In this document: positions 12,695 to 25,247 of the stretch, one piece after another | Layout: each line of letters opens with the position of its first letter | Position numbering within the stretch: the first letter of the stretch is position 1 | Translations under genes and position numbers: made by a program | The notes under the pieces: generated by a model | Told to the model about the DNA's origin: nothing | The model's database searches: none | Seen by the model: only the letters and a program-made list of their open reading frames with translations | Assembly: GCF_030272615.1 (NCBI RefSeq) | Contig: NC_081415.1 | Location: forward strand, 627,131,740-627,195,739 | Direction of reading: 5' to 3' | From: Cryptomeria japonica | Lineage: Eukaryota; Streptophyta; Pinopsida; Cupressales; Cupressaceae | DNA length: 64,000 bases

Positions 12695-13454
12695 GAGACA
12701 ATGCGATTTTAAGCGTTGTTTCAAAGAACAGTAATGAAAATGCCCCAGACAATAATAATGACATATGCATGCCCCCTCGAGGAATTGGCTGGAAACATGC
12801 AGAAAATAGGCCAATTGATTGATAAAAAGGATAGGATCGAACGGACTGACAATCGGATACCGGATGCATGAAGGACAAGCAATTGAAGATGCAAAAGATC
12901 GCAACCAACATAAGATGGAGAGGGTGCATGTCCATCTATGCACTGACAAAGATCTATAAATGAGGCCAAGAGAGTGAAAAAGTGCTCATTTGCACTAGCC
13001 AAGGAGGAGGATTTGTTGCTCTGGACAAGGACACTTGCAGATAGATGGCAAACATTCCAATGGCGGATCACCTCGGGGAATGCATACGCACATTCAGATG
13101 ACCGGACGACGCAGGAGCAGCGGTATGGATCTCAAATACCCATGTTTTCAATTTCATGAATTTTGATTGCTTGCGAGACATTGCGGGGCCCACAGGGGAT
13201 GCAGAAAAGGACTTCTGTGCTTGTGTAGGGTCTTCTGCGCTTGTGTAGGGAGACACAGACGCAGGTTCCTGGACACAGGCGCAAGTGTGCATTGGAAACC
13301 CTAATTTTGGTCAAAACGGCATGCAAATGCTCCGGAAAGGGGGAACAAGGATAGGATAGGTCAAATGAGATGAAAAACACCCTGATTAGACATGAAAATG
13401 AGGAAATGCAACCCGTAGGAGCAAACCCTAAAACTGACAAAATTTGCCCCAATT

Positions 13455-15239
13455 GTGATGCAGAGTCGACAGCATCCGTTGATCACATGGGAGAATCGAC
13501 CAGATTGCTTTATGCTACGACATAGACTCAGGAGCACAGAGAGAGATACCTTAGCAGGACTTGGGATATACTATGTCACATTCATGCCCGAGATTAGGGC
13601 AAACACAGGACTGCTTACCGCATTGGCAGAGCGATGGCATTCAGAGACTTCCTCCTTCCATCTGGCGATGGTGACACTGGAGGATGTATGGCATATCCTC
13701 CGCATTCTGATTCATGGAGAGATGATAGAGTATGACCCAGTGACAGGGAGAGACGCGCTGTGTAGATTGTTTGAGTGCAACGCAGATGATCTGGATATTG
13801 TCGAGAGAGAGATTGGCTGGGAGACGATGGCATCAGAGTATGATCAATGATACATGGTGATAGCCATGGTGATAGCATGTCTACTGGCAGGAGACAGATG
13901 AGGACATGGATTCCCTATTGGATGGGGAAGAGTGCTAGAGCAGATGGCGATAGAGGGGACAGTGTACGCATGGGGACCATGTGTACTAGCTATGCTATAT
14001 TTTCAGCTGCATCAGATAGCATATCAGGGAGTGCAGACTTTGAGCTGTGGAGTCACATTGCTACAGGTATGGGCATTTGAGCACATAGCCATATGTCAAC
14101 CGATCACAGATAGATAGGTAGTACCACACCGACCATATGTGTATTGCTATGGGGGAGCATTGAGACAGGGTCCTTTTGGATATATATTGTACTGGCGACA
14201 CAAGCTAGACAGATTGAGAGAGTTCATATGGAGGCCATATCGTGATTGCTCGGGATGGTCAGATGACAGTGAGGAGTTACCATATTGTAGACAGGAGAGG
14301 TACTTGATTGGGCAACCAGTGAATCGCCAGAGAGTGATTGAGTTGTACCTGCCAGAGAGAGTCAGATGACAGTTTGGAGAGAGGTAGGATGTACCTAGGA
14401 GGACTGCACACTTTGCCCGATCTCACAAAGAGACGAGTCAGTGGGGAAGTATGATTCAGCCACACACAGCATATGCAGACTTCTCATAGCTACAGCAGAG
14501 ACAGTGGGATTGGAGATCAGATGTGGCAGACGCCGGGACGACAGATGAGTATGATAGATGGTTTGCATGACGACGGCCAGTGCCATTGACAGATCTGGAT
14601 ATTCCAGTACCGAGGCGACAGGAGGACTTCCCACTCACAGGAGAGGAGGAGGGAGATGATGAGGATGAGGAGGATGAGGATGGGGATGAGGATGATGGAG
14701 ATGGGGATGAGGACAGAGATGAGGATGGTGGGGATGATGAGGACAGAGATGAGGATGGGGAGCAGGAGGCATTACAGGACATACCCATAGAGCCAGAGAC
14801 AACTAGGACAGAGGAGATGGAGATATTCAGGGCTACCATAGCGAGTCAGCAGGATCACATTGCGACTTTAGAGAGAGAGATAGCCAGACTCACAACGGCT
14901 CAAGACACAGCAGTAGTGCAGGCACAACGAGAAGGACAGAGAGTCACTGAGTATATTGGGTCGATCCGGGATGCCAGTGTACGGGAGCTAGGACAAATGT
15001 TGGTAGAGACCGGAGAGGAGATACGCCATTGGAGGACACTATATGAGAGTGCAGTTCCACTAGAGCAAAGAGCACCTTCATATCAGGCACGATCAAGGAC
15101 AGAGAGCAGGGCACACTCTCGGAGGTCATTGAGCGGCATGGGGGTGAGTGGACCGATGAGACCACCACAGCCAGGACCAGGAGGGACACCATCCATGAGA
15201 CATGGCAGGGATGAGGAGGACAGAGGGAGCACCCAGTGA
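13455..15239 (+). pseudogene. Plant mobile domain gene, antisense within T
   Basis: One frame of 594 codons plus stop, opposite in strand to gag-pol, from ATG 13455 to TGA 15237-15239. Blocks typical of the plant mobile domain (PMD) appear in order: L-A-E-R-W-H-S-E-T...F-H near 13620-13665; V-T-L-E-D-V near 13670-13690; Y-A-W-G-P-C-V-L-A-M-L-Y near 13965-13998; L-L-Q-V-W-A-F-E near 14058-14082; L-D-R-L-R-E-F-I-W-R-P-Y near 14205-14240; and a terminal L-Y-L-P-E-R-V-R block with Q-F-G-E-R near 14343-14385. An Asp/Glu-rich stretch (14640-14770) and a predicted coiled coil (14815-15060) follow. In-frame stops at 13848, near 13899, 14115, 14367 and further on make it a pseudogene. PMD proteins exist as host genes (the Arabidopsis MAIL1/MAIN family) and in transposable elements. 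The role here is unknown. Confidence 0.82.
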
Positions 15240-17007
15240 CAGAGGCACGTGCTCCTTAGGATAGATAGTGGACATTATGTATGTTGACATTTTGTAGTTA
15301 GCCTACAGGCCATACTTAGGACAGACAGTCTGATTTTGTACTCCGATATTATGATGATATATGATATGCATCGATATGATGGGATGCAATATGTTATGAC
15401 CTATGGTTATTTTCCATGTATGGATGACTTATGCACTGTTTATGTATCATTATGGAATATGTATGGATATGTTTTTGTTTTATGTGTTTTTGATGCATTT
15501 ATAATATGAAATGCTTGATGGGATGCTCGATGTAATGCAAGTGTACTAACCAAATGAATGCAGGATGCAGCATATGTGCGGGGAAATCGGAGCACTAAAC
15601 CGAACTGACTATCCAAACTGACAGAAGAAATGTTAGTAAGAAGAAAATGAGATAGAAGATAGTTAAAGATGAAGAAAACTTGCTTTCAGTAATGCACTTT
15701 GTAGGTGAGAACCTTTATTTTTATGTAGCAAAATGGATGCGTAGCATCATGGCATTGAAGGCCAGAGTTGAAATGCAACCCTATTTGTGAAAGACAGACA
15801 CATCATAGACAAGCAACAAAGAAAAGGATCATGAACCATCCCGGTCACTCTAAATCACTCAGTGACATCATCGAGTAACATAGGAACATGACCGAAGCCA
15901 AAGATAAATCAATAAAAAGATAAGATGCACAAATTCCAACAAATCAAACAAACATCTTGATCTTCATTGTCAAAAGTTGAAAGAGTTGATAGGACGGTCA
16001 TGCTGTCTAGTTTCAGGACATGTGGTACCCCATCTAAGATAGGACACAGTCTGGTTTCGAGTATACCACACCCTGTATAAGACCCATGATAGTAGAGACA
16101 AGGACAAATGATTTTGATGGTACCGTTCGATTGATATGACAATTTGGATCAGTTTGAATGTTTGGTTTGAATAAAAAGTTCATCTGTTAATGCATGATTT
16201 CATTAAAGCACAATGTTGGATTGTGAGTCGTTGGATGTATGCTTAGTGATTTGTCTTATGCACAAAAGGGGATATTTTATTGACAAAATGCTTGTTTTTT
16301 GGATTTTGATGTTTTGAAATGTTTTTGTTCATTTTTTTTCAGGACTTTTTATGATTTTTATGGATTTTCAATTTGTTGATTTTTGAGATATTTTTTCAGG
16401 ACTTTTTTCAATTTTTTTGCTTGAAGATTTTTTTCAGGACTTTATTTGATTTTGTTTTTGAATTTTTTCAGGACTTTATTTGATTTTTTTTGAATTTTTT
16501 CAAGACTTTATTTGATTTTTTTGAATTTTTTCAGGACATTATTAAATGCAAAAGTTCCAGTGATCGATCATGACAAGGGAATGCACCCAATGGGCATCGG
16601 AAAGACATACATAGACTGGGACCAAAACATATGGACAAAGAACCGGGGTATGTAAGACAATGATGTTGACCAATAACGAGCCTGAAATAGGACATCAGGT
16701 CAAGACAAAGATAAACATGAAGAACCGGCCGAGAAAAAGCATAGCTTAAAGGTCATGATAGATGACGGAGCAACGATCTCATTTTACACATGGCGCCTGT
16801 TTGCCAGGTTTTCACCAAGGTACTTTCCCTAAGCGCCTGTTTGCCAGGTTTTCACTAGAGGACGAATCATTTATCTTTGCTCTTTTCCTTTTTTTTCTTT
16901 TTTTTCTTTTTTTTTGTATTTTTCATTTTTTTCATTTTTTTTTTGTATTTTTTCTTTTTTTTTTTGTATTTTTTTAGGATCATATTTGAAGAAGTACTGA
17001 TAGAAAA
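15240..17007. other. Non-coding 3' region of T
   Basis: Between the antisense PMD gene and the integrase stop I see no credible coding sequence. It holds a T-rich repeat (16335-16545), two copies of GCGCCTGTTTGCCAGGTTTT (16790-16855) and a pyrimidine-rich low-complexity run (16882-16976). Confidence 0.7.
16335..16545. repeat. Degenerate TTTTTCAGGACTTT repeats
   Basis: About six copies of a TTTTTTCAGGACTTT word, each followed by a TTGATTTTTTTGAA-like spacer. The unit is roughly 30-45 bp, becoming more regular towards the right. Confidence 0.75.
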
Positions 17008-18536
17008 TTAGGCCCAGTACTTGCGAAGATGCATGTTGTTGATAGGATTGGACAGAGGTTCACCTTCCGGGGTAGCAAGCTGATATGCCCCCGAGCCATA
17101 TGCTGCAGTTACTATGAAAGGACCAACCCAATTAGGTTCAAATTTACCTTTGATGATGTCAGTAGACTGTGCATTCTTAGGGTTTGCCTTTAAAACTAGG
17201 TCTCCGACTTCAAAGTGTCGCCCTTTGACCTTCTTATTATAAGAGTGACCGAGACGGTTTTGATATGCTTGCAAATGTGTCAGAGCTGTCTGACGTTTCT
17301 CATCTAACATCTCAAGCTGATGCAGCCGAGAGACTCTGTGTGTCTCATCATCAATCAGATGTTGCAAGGAAACACGCAAGGAAGGAATCTCCACCTCCAA
17401 AGGTAAAATAGCTTCCGCACCATACACCAAGGAATAAGGTGTTGCGCCAGTAGGTGTGCGTATAGAAGTGCGATAAGCCCATAGTGCTGGATTCAGCTGC
17501 ACATGCCAATCTCAACCAGCGTCATTGACAACCTTCTTCAGGATCTTGATAATGGTTTTATTTGATGCTTCGGCTTGACCATTCCCCTGTGGATAGTATG
17601 GACTGGAGAAACGGTGTTGGATATGAAACTTTGCACAAAGCTCTTTAACATCTTTATTCTTGAAAGGACGACCATTATCAGTAACTATGGCAAGGGGAAC
17701 CCCATATCTGCATATGATATAATTCAGTAGAAACTTTGAAATTTGGACACCCGTGATATAGGTCATGGGGATAGCCTCAATCCATTTTGTAAAATACTCT
17801 GTGGCTGTAAGGATGAACTTGTGTCCATTTGCAGAGGTCGGGTGAATCTTGCCAATAAGATCCAATCCCCATTGAGAAAAGGCCACAAAGATATGACAAA
17901 ATGAAGCTCTTGGGCTGGTGCATGAATGTAGTTTCCATGAATCTGGCATTTGTAGCACTTCTTAACAAAATCATGAACATCTCTTTCCAGAGTGGGCCAA
18001 TAATACCCAGCACGAATCAACTTTTTAGCTAAGCTTAGACCATTGAAATGGCCCCCACATATACCATCATGAACCTCGTGTAAAGTCGTTTGTGCTTTGT
18101 CAGAATCCAAACACCTGAGGAGGGTATGGTCAAAGGAACGGTGGTAAAGGGTGTCGGCGATGATGACATATTTGGCTGTCTGTCGGATAAAGGCTCGGCG
18201 TTGGTTAGTGGAAAGGTTGGGTGGTAAGGTTTGGGATTTCAAATATTGATAGATGTCATTGTACCATGGGGAGTTGGGACCAACAAGAACGCACATCACA
18301 TCTGCTATCGGAATGTCAAAAGAAGGAACCAGCAATTGTTCAACTAAAAATTCACATTTGTCCATATTGCTTGGCATATTCAACATGGAAGCAATCATAG
18401 CCATCGCATCTGCCGACTTATTTTGCATTCTTGGAACTTGATTGAAATGGATAGCCATGAACTTGGTCTTGAAGAAATCTACCATATGCTTATAGGGAAT
18501 AAGCTTTTCATCTTTTGTTTCATAGTCATCATTCAC
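17008..18536 (-). pseudogene. T integrase
   Basis: Continues the pol frame after the second RNase H. A His/Cys zinc finger with C-Y-K-C lies near 17940-18060. The catalytic core has W-G-L-D-L-I-G near 17860, V-T-D-N-G near 17680 and Y-Y-P-Q-G-N-G-Q-A-E near 17570-17600. The C-terminal part ends N-N-M-H-L-R-K-Y-W at 17008. A frameshift lies near 17890, after the H-A-P-A-Q-E-L block, and a TGA at 17512-17514 interrupts a block where family members usually have arginine or a similar residue. The product would insert element DNA into the genome, but this copy cannot encode it intact. Confidence 0.9.
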
Positions 18537-21071
18537 TTATCGGATGACTAATTGAGAATCTCCATAGACTTGCAAATGCTTGACATTCCAGTGGACTGCT
18601 ACTCGGAGTCCTGTAACCAGTGCTTCATACTCTGCAATGTTATTGGTGTAGGGGAAAGTTATTCTGTAAGACTTTGGAATAGCATCACCTTGAGGGGTGA
18701 CAAACAAGATGCCTGCTCTAGACCCGAACTTGGTATGGGACCCATCAAAGTATAACTTCCATTCAGTAGATGATGTGAAAGCAAAGACTGGTTCATCTGG
18801 AAAATCAGTCAACATGGGATGATCATCAGAAAGAGGAGCCTCTGCAAGCTGATTTGCTATGACTTGTCCTTTTATGGCCTTTCGCTCCATATACTCAATG
18901 TCAAATTCACTGAGGATCATGACCCATTTTGCTAGGCGACCCATCAAAGCTGCTCGGCTAAGCAAATATTTTAAGGGGTCAATTTTTGCAACCAACAATG
19001 TTCGGTGGCTCAGCATATAATGTCGAAGTTTCTGTGTTGCAAATACCACTGCTAAGCATGCCCTTTCAATAGTTGAATAATTTAGCTCAGAGCCTACCAG
19101 TGTCCGACTGATATAGTAAATAGCTCTCTCTTTGTTGTTCTCATCTTGTTGGGCCAAGAGAACTCCTAATGCCATTTCAGTTGCAGAAATATACAATAAA
19201 AATGGCTTTCCGTCTATCGGAGGCATTAGAATAGGTGGCGACAGCAAATATTCTTTAAGAGCTTGAAAGGCTGATTGACATTGCTCAGTCCATTTGAAAG
19301 TGACACCTTTATGCAATAGATGCTGGAATGGATGACATTTGTCGGCCAACTGAGCTATGAAGCAGCGGATTGACTGGAGCTTTCCTTGCAGACTTCTTAA
19401 TTGCCGAAGATTTGAAGGTGGAGGCATATCCATTATTGCTTTGACTTTGGCAGGGTCGACCTCAATGCCTCGGTGAGAAATAATGTATCCTAGTAATTTG
19501 CCAACTATGACACCAAAGACACACTTCTTTGGATTGAGCCTGAGTTTGTAGGTCTCCATTTGGTCAAAGATTGGGCCCAGGATGGCCAGATGACTATCTT
19601 TAGTGACAGATTTGCATAACAAGTCATCAACATAGTCCTTCATCAGAGTGTGCATGAAATCATGAAAAATTGTCGTCATTGCTCTTTGATATGTTGCACC
19701 TACATTTTTAAGACCGAAGGGCATCACATTCGAACAATAGGTACCCCAAGTACAGGTGAATGTTGTCTTATGCTGATCTTTAGGAGCAATGCGAATTTGG
19801 TTATAGCCGGAGAAACCATCCATTAATGAAATCATCTCATATCCAGCCATCATGTCCACTATGATGTCTATGTTTGGCAATGGAAAATCATCTTTAGGGC
19901 ATGCTTTATTGAGATCCTGAAAATCTGTGCAGATTCTGATGCTCCCAATTACTTTTCTAACTGGCACTAAATTTGAAATCCAGTCTGCATAATCAATGGG
20001 TCTGATGAAGCCCACATCTAGCAATTTTTTTAATTCCACTTTGACCAGAAGAGCCACCTGAGGATGCATCTTTCTAAGTTTCTGTTTGACAAGCTTGGCA
20101 TCAGCTTTTAGTGGCAAATGATGAAGAACCAATTCTGGATCAAGGCCAGGCATATCTGCATAGGACCATGCAAAGCTAATCTTCTTCTCAAGAAAGAAAT
20201 TGACAAAATCTATTTTTTCCTGTTGTGAGAGGGAAGCAGCAAAATGAATGACCTTAGGGTTGTCAGGTGTACCCAAATTGATTTCCTCGATCATTTCCAC
20301 AAGCAATGTTGATTTGTCCTGACTTGATAGGGGTATGTCCACTCTTCCACCTTTGGGCGCCTCAGAGAGGTTTTCACCCGTAGGTACGTCTTTTATTTTT
20401 ACTTTTGTATGATCAAAGAGTGCCTTATGGTTTTCACCCAAAGATCTATTCTTTTGATTTTTTATTATTTCTTTTCTTTTTTCATTTTGATGACTGGAAG
20501 AGGGAGTTGACTCCCCAAAATATGTCGTGGAATCCAGGTCGATAGCAAATCCTGCCTTATGATCACCTGGTGGTATGCCTTCCCGTAGTCCAAGGAATTC
20601 TGCAATTGCTTCGTCATTTTTAAAACAGTCCAATGTGAGTGGTTCTTGTTGGTCATGTTGGATAAGCTGGGGATAGATGAGGGGCATGTCATCATCAGTT
20701 GTAAGGAGAGAGAGGGTTGATAGGGTAAAGATATGAACATCCATAGTGTCACTATCCGAACTGCTTGTATCGGATTCGGAGCTTGGATCCCAAAATGTCT
20801 CTATCCAAGCGTGAGGACAGGTTTTAGGAAGAGGAGTTATTTCATGTTTGTCTTCCATAGGCAAGTTATCGGGGTCAATGAAGATATTATCAAGGGCATA
20901 GGAGCTAGAAGAAAAAGAACTCCACTCCCATTCATTGGAATCAGTCTCGGGTCGGGTATCCTCAGGTGCTATTTCATCGTCAGAATCATGCCCTTTTCTA
21001 CACGTGGGCACTTTGGTAGATGTGGATCCAATTCGCAATGGTACAAAACCTAACCCTAAAGTTGGAGGTCA
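18537..21071 (-). pseudogene. T reverse transcriptase with two RNase H domains
   Basis: The frame runs from the TGA at 21069 to a TAA at 18537. An acidic linker leads into reverse transcriptase (D-F-Q-D-L-N-K-A-C-P-K near 19910, M-P-F-G-L-K-N near 19715, catalytic Y-V-D-D near 19625). A first RNase H follows, degenerate around I-S-A-T-E-M-A. A second, archaeal-type RNase H begins at L-Y-F-D-G-S near 18745 and continues through N-I-A-E-Y-E-A-L to G-D-S-Q-L-V-I near 18540. Two RNase H domains in tandem are a known mark of the Tat lineage. The closing TAA occupies a position where CAA would restore a glutamine in the usual Q-V-N context. This is the longest uninterrupted stretch of T (833 codons). 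Confidence 0.92.
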
Positions 21072-22814
21072 TCTCTTGGGTATGACAGGTTCTAGCCTTC
21101 CATTGTTGTTTAGGCCTAAGCCACTGCAACCATCATATCCCTTCTTTTGCAGTATGGTAAATCCTTTGCCATATCGTTCCACTGGCAATCTGACAGGTGG
21201 GGTCTCAATTGGATCTTTATAAATCCAATCCATGACATCGTCATCTACAGTTTCCTTGTCAAGTTCTCCCCATTTGGTAAATGTAGTAGGAGGCTGATAT
21301 TGAATAATGACCTTAGGTTCTTTTTGCAATAAATGCGGTTTGCCATATGATTTTGGAGATATTGGCAAATTCTCGATGAGGAATGTCTGATCCATTGAAT
21401 ATTCTCCACATCCTTGGTCTTGTATCTTCAATTTTCCTTTGACAGCCTCTAACAATTGATTGGGATCCACATAGCTATGTGATTTGGCTTCTCTGTTGAC
21501 TAGGACTTGCCGCTGAGGGGTATCCTTTAGAGTAGCACAAAATTGAAATGGATTAGGATCTCCAGGAATTGTTATCTCAGTTCCATTGTAAGGATATTTC
21601 AAACATTGATGATAGGTGGACGGAACTGCTTTCATTGCATGAATCCATGGACGGCCAAGGATCATATTATAAGGGAGATCAAGGTCGAGGACTTGCAGGA
21701 AAGTGTTTTCTGTCACTGGACCAACTCTGATAGGCAATGTAATTATCCCTTTGGATGGGCGCTCAGCATCATCATATGCTTTGATTGTTATTCTTTTAGA
21801 AGCATCAATGTCATTTTCTGTATACCCAAGGCCAATAACCACTCTCAAAGTACAAATATTAAGACCTGCTCCGCCATCTAAAAAGACTCATTGGATTTTG
21901 CAGTTATGAACAAAGACTTCAAGGTGTAAAGGATCATTGTGAGGGAGCTTGTCGGGTGAGATATCATTGTCAGAAAATGTGACATTTTAGGAAACGGCTA
22001 AATGTCCAATCCGGGCTTGAAACTGGTCAACATCAATATCTGTTGGAATAGTGGACTCAACTAAGGCTTTATCTAGGACTGCACGATGCATGGGAGACAT
22101 TTTCAATAACTCAAGGATTGATATTTGTGCAGGTGTCTTTCCTAGGTGATCCAAAAGATTATACTGACTTGCAGGAGTTGGCTTGGGAGGAGCTGCAGGA
22201 GCTCCTTTCAAAACTATCTTGGATCGACGAGTGGTGACTGCACAAGAAGGATCTTGTCCCTTTATTCTCAAGGTAGAAACATACTCATTTGACGCATGAA
22301 AACAATTAATGACATTATTATAACCAGAACTTGCATAATTGGTCGTTTGGGTAGAGTTGGAAGAAGACGCTTTTCCCTTGTCATGATCAAGCAAAGGAGT
22401 TTTGAAGATAGTATGATCAGTGTTAGAGGTCGGATGGGGTGGGTCTACCTCAATTACTCCTTGTTCTAATAAATCTTGATTCATGTGTTTCAATTGGAAA
22501 CAGGATGCAGTTTTGTGTCCTTTAGACCGATGATATTCACAGTACGCATTATCATTCCACCAATGCAGTTTTACTGCTAGTTCTGCCTTGATATCTGGTA
22601 GCTTAATAAATTTTGCTTGTATCAATTGTCTCATTACTAATTCAATAGGCTCTCCCAATGGCATAAATTGTTGAGGAGGCCCATCCTGCGATCGAAAGGG
22701 TTTGCACTACTGGTTTTGTTGTTGGCCTTGTTGTTGAGTATGCTGTTGTTGAGCATGTTGTTGTTGAGCATGTTGTTGATATTGTGACTGTTGAGCATGT
22801 TGTTGATATTGTGA
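21069..22814 (-). pseudogene. T Gag C-terminus, protease and G-patch-like segment
   Basis: The part next to Gag contains a Cys/His motif (C-E-Y-H...G-H...C, near 22490-22550). The protease shows F-L-D-G-G-A-G-L-N near 21870-21885 and I-L-G-R-P-W-I-H near 21640-21665; D-G-G in place of D-(S/T)-G is usual in Tat-type proteases. After a linker, residues near 21069-21175 (G-K-G-F...L-Q-K-K-G-Y-D-G...G-L-G...G...P) look like a G-patch. In-frame stops are at 22707 (TAG), 21987 (TAA), 21888 (TGA) and 21069 (TGA). All lie in the same frame as Gag upstream and RT downstream. Confidence 0.85.
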
Positions 22815-25247
22815 CTATTGAGTAACATTGCTCATTGGTGCTTGATTTTGTTCCATAGTTGACATATTAGGAACACTCAATTTCTTGATCGTGAATGGGG
22901 GTTGATTTGCATTCACCGCTCTTGCATCAACAAATCCATCATTAGTGACATTCTTGTTCTTATACCAAAATCTGTTTCTATCCCCCGAATAATTGGTGTT
23001 GTCATTGTCTTTATTGAGCTTGATAATTCCTTTAGCTACCAGAGCTGTTTCAATGCTCATTCCCTTCTTAATAAGTTTCTCTATAGTACTGGGACTTTTC
23101 AACTTTAGCTCATACATCATTTCTAGGACCAAATTCTGGATAAACAGATTCACTTGTTGTTCTTTGGGTATATCAAGAGAAGAACGACTATACAAGCTTC
23201 GCCATCATTGCAAGAAAGTCACTAATGATTCACCTTGCTTTTGCTTGGTGTTGCATAAATCTGACATGGTCACATCACTATCGATGTTGAATGCAAAATG
23301 AGATAAAAACTTTTGAGCCAATTCAGACCAAGTCTTTATATTTCGTGGCAAATGTGAATACCAATCCATAGCTTGTCCCGTGAGACTTCGTGCAAATAAG
23401 CGCATTAAATACGTCTCTTCATAGCTTACCTCAGTACATGTCGTGAAAAATGCTCGAATGTGATCTTTTGGATTGCCATTCCCTTTATATTTCTCAAAAT
23501 TAGGTACCTCAAAGTGCTTAGGGAATGGAGGCATGTATACACTCTTGTCAAATGGATTAGGACATAAATCTTGATCTGTATACAACTTCTTTGTTCCTTT
23601 AGTTTCTAATGCATCAACTTTTCGTTGCAACTTCTCAAGTTGTTGCGCAATTGTATCAGAATTTAGAGGTCCATCATTAATCCCAGTTGGTATCCTTTGT
23701 CGATACATCGCATTTTCGATCGGTTGTTGATACTCTGAAATGGCCGTTTTTGGTGTTTCTGGCATATAAAGTTCTTGATACATCGCTTGTTGCTGCGGTT
23801 GTGCTATGCCTTGATATTGACCTTGTTGTTGTGCTTCTTGGAGCCTAGGTTGATATTGCAATTGAGTAGGTTGTTGATATTGCACAAGCGCCAATTGCGG
23901 TTGTAAAGTAGGATAGCTTGCTTGTCTTGGCACATATTGTGGCACATGTTGGTGTTGAGGCTGACGGATCGGAACTTGTTGACTTTGTGCCAATTGTCAT
24001 CGTGGTGTATATCCCATCATTTGTAAAAAACTTTGTTTAGGCTCTTTTCGTTGCTTCTCCTTAGGATGGGGTATAGCACTTGCATTAACTTGTTGTGTTG
24101 TTTGTCCAATCCATTGTGATGGTTGCAAGTTTGCATTAACTTGTAATGGTGCCGAAGGCACTGCAACTTGTTGTCGAACGTGAAATTGTTGTTGTTGCAC
24201 ATTGCTTGTTTGCACATTTGATTGTAGCTTTTGTATATTACTCAATTGTTGCAACAATTGTTGTTGGTGCAAACCACTATCTGTAGCTCTTTGTGTTGCC
24301 ATTATTGAAGGATTTGTCGCAATAGTATTCGGCAAAGATATTGAACTTAACGGAACATAAGAACTTAGTTGCATCGTGGAATTATTTTGGACATTGGTGA
24401 CATTAGGCATTCCAGTTGTGAAGCTTTCCTGCATCTTAGATTTTGATCCCACTTTATGCATGTAAGGAACCACTTCTTGTTGAGGGACAGCTGTGAATAC
24501 TTGCGTGCTCTTCATTTGATCTTGCGTTACAGGTGTTGTGTTGAATAGTGGATTATTTATCGTTTCAAATGGTGACTTTTGAGGAATAGTCACTATCAAT
24601 GCCTTTGAAGCACGTTTACTCATCAAGGTAGGTTGAGTTGCTTGTTGTGCACCTTCTTCATTTGGATGCAGGGGGAAACTTAACAACTCACCACCTTGTT
24701 GTTCTTGCACATTGATTTGGTCACTTGAAGATGTCACATTACTCATCATGTTAAGATACTTTTGTGGAAACATCTTAAAGACTTTGTTCAAGAACTTATC
24801 CATCTTTTTTGTTATCTTTGGATCTTGAAGGAACATGTCAACATCGTCAGAAGTATCGAAATTGGATGAGGAATCTGGTTGGACATTTGGATTCATTTCT
24901 TGGTGAAACCCTTGATCTGAACCAAATCCTTGTGAGAGGGTTTGTTCTTCATATAATGTTTGATTTTGAATGTCATGTTGCAGGTGTGGTTGATTGAAAT
25001 TGAAAGGCGCACTTCCTCTTGGAGTTGGTGGAACACTCCCATGTCCTTGTTTCATAGGTACAAACACTGGTTCATATAATGGAGGTGGCCCAAGTTGAAC
25101 CGTTCCATATGGTGGTAGAGATGTGTTTGATGAACCTTCAATTTGTACTGTTTGACTAGTTTGAAACTGCGAATTTGCTATGTTGTCCATGGGTTGATAC
25201 ATTGCTTCGCCCATCTTTTTAGATTTTGATCTTGTCTCAACAGGCAT
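22815..25247 (-). pseudogene. T Gag
   Basis: Starts at ATG 25245-25247 with M-P-V-E-T-R-S-K-S-K. A long Gln/Pro/Thr-rich N-terminal arm (to about 23750) is followed by the retrotransposon Gag domain (about 23100-23520: Y-K-G-N-G-N-P-K-D-H, Q-A-M-D-W-Y, then A-Q-K-F-L-S-H-F). The C-terminal side passes into Gln-rich repeats near 22710-22815. TGA at 23997 and 23205 and TAG at 22815 break it, all in one frame. The usual product is the capsid/nucleocapsid protein of the virus-like particle. Most Gag-specific residues are still readable, so damage is by point mutation rather than deletion. Confidence 0.88.

Noticed and set aside
12636-13452. Overlapping minus-strand frames between the T polypurine tract and the PMD gene
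   Set aside because: They overlap each other in several frames, have no recognisable blocks and do not continue the pol frame.
13455-15239. PMD frame as an independent host gene with introns
   Set aside because: It is inside the TSD-bounded element T, one continuous frame without splice-like gaps, and full of stops.
16762-16977. Open frame rich in Phe on the plus strand
   Set aside because: It is translation of a pyrimidine-rich low-complexity run with no protein character.
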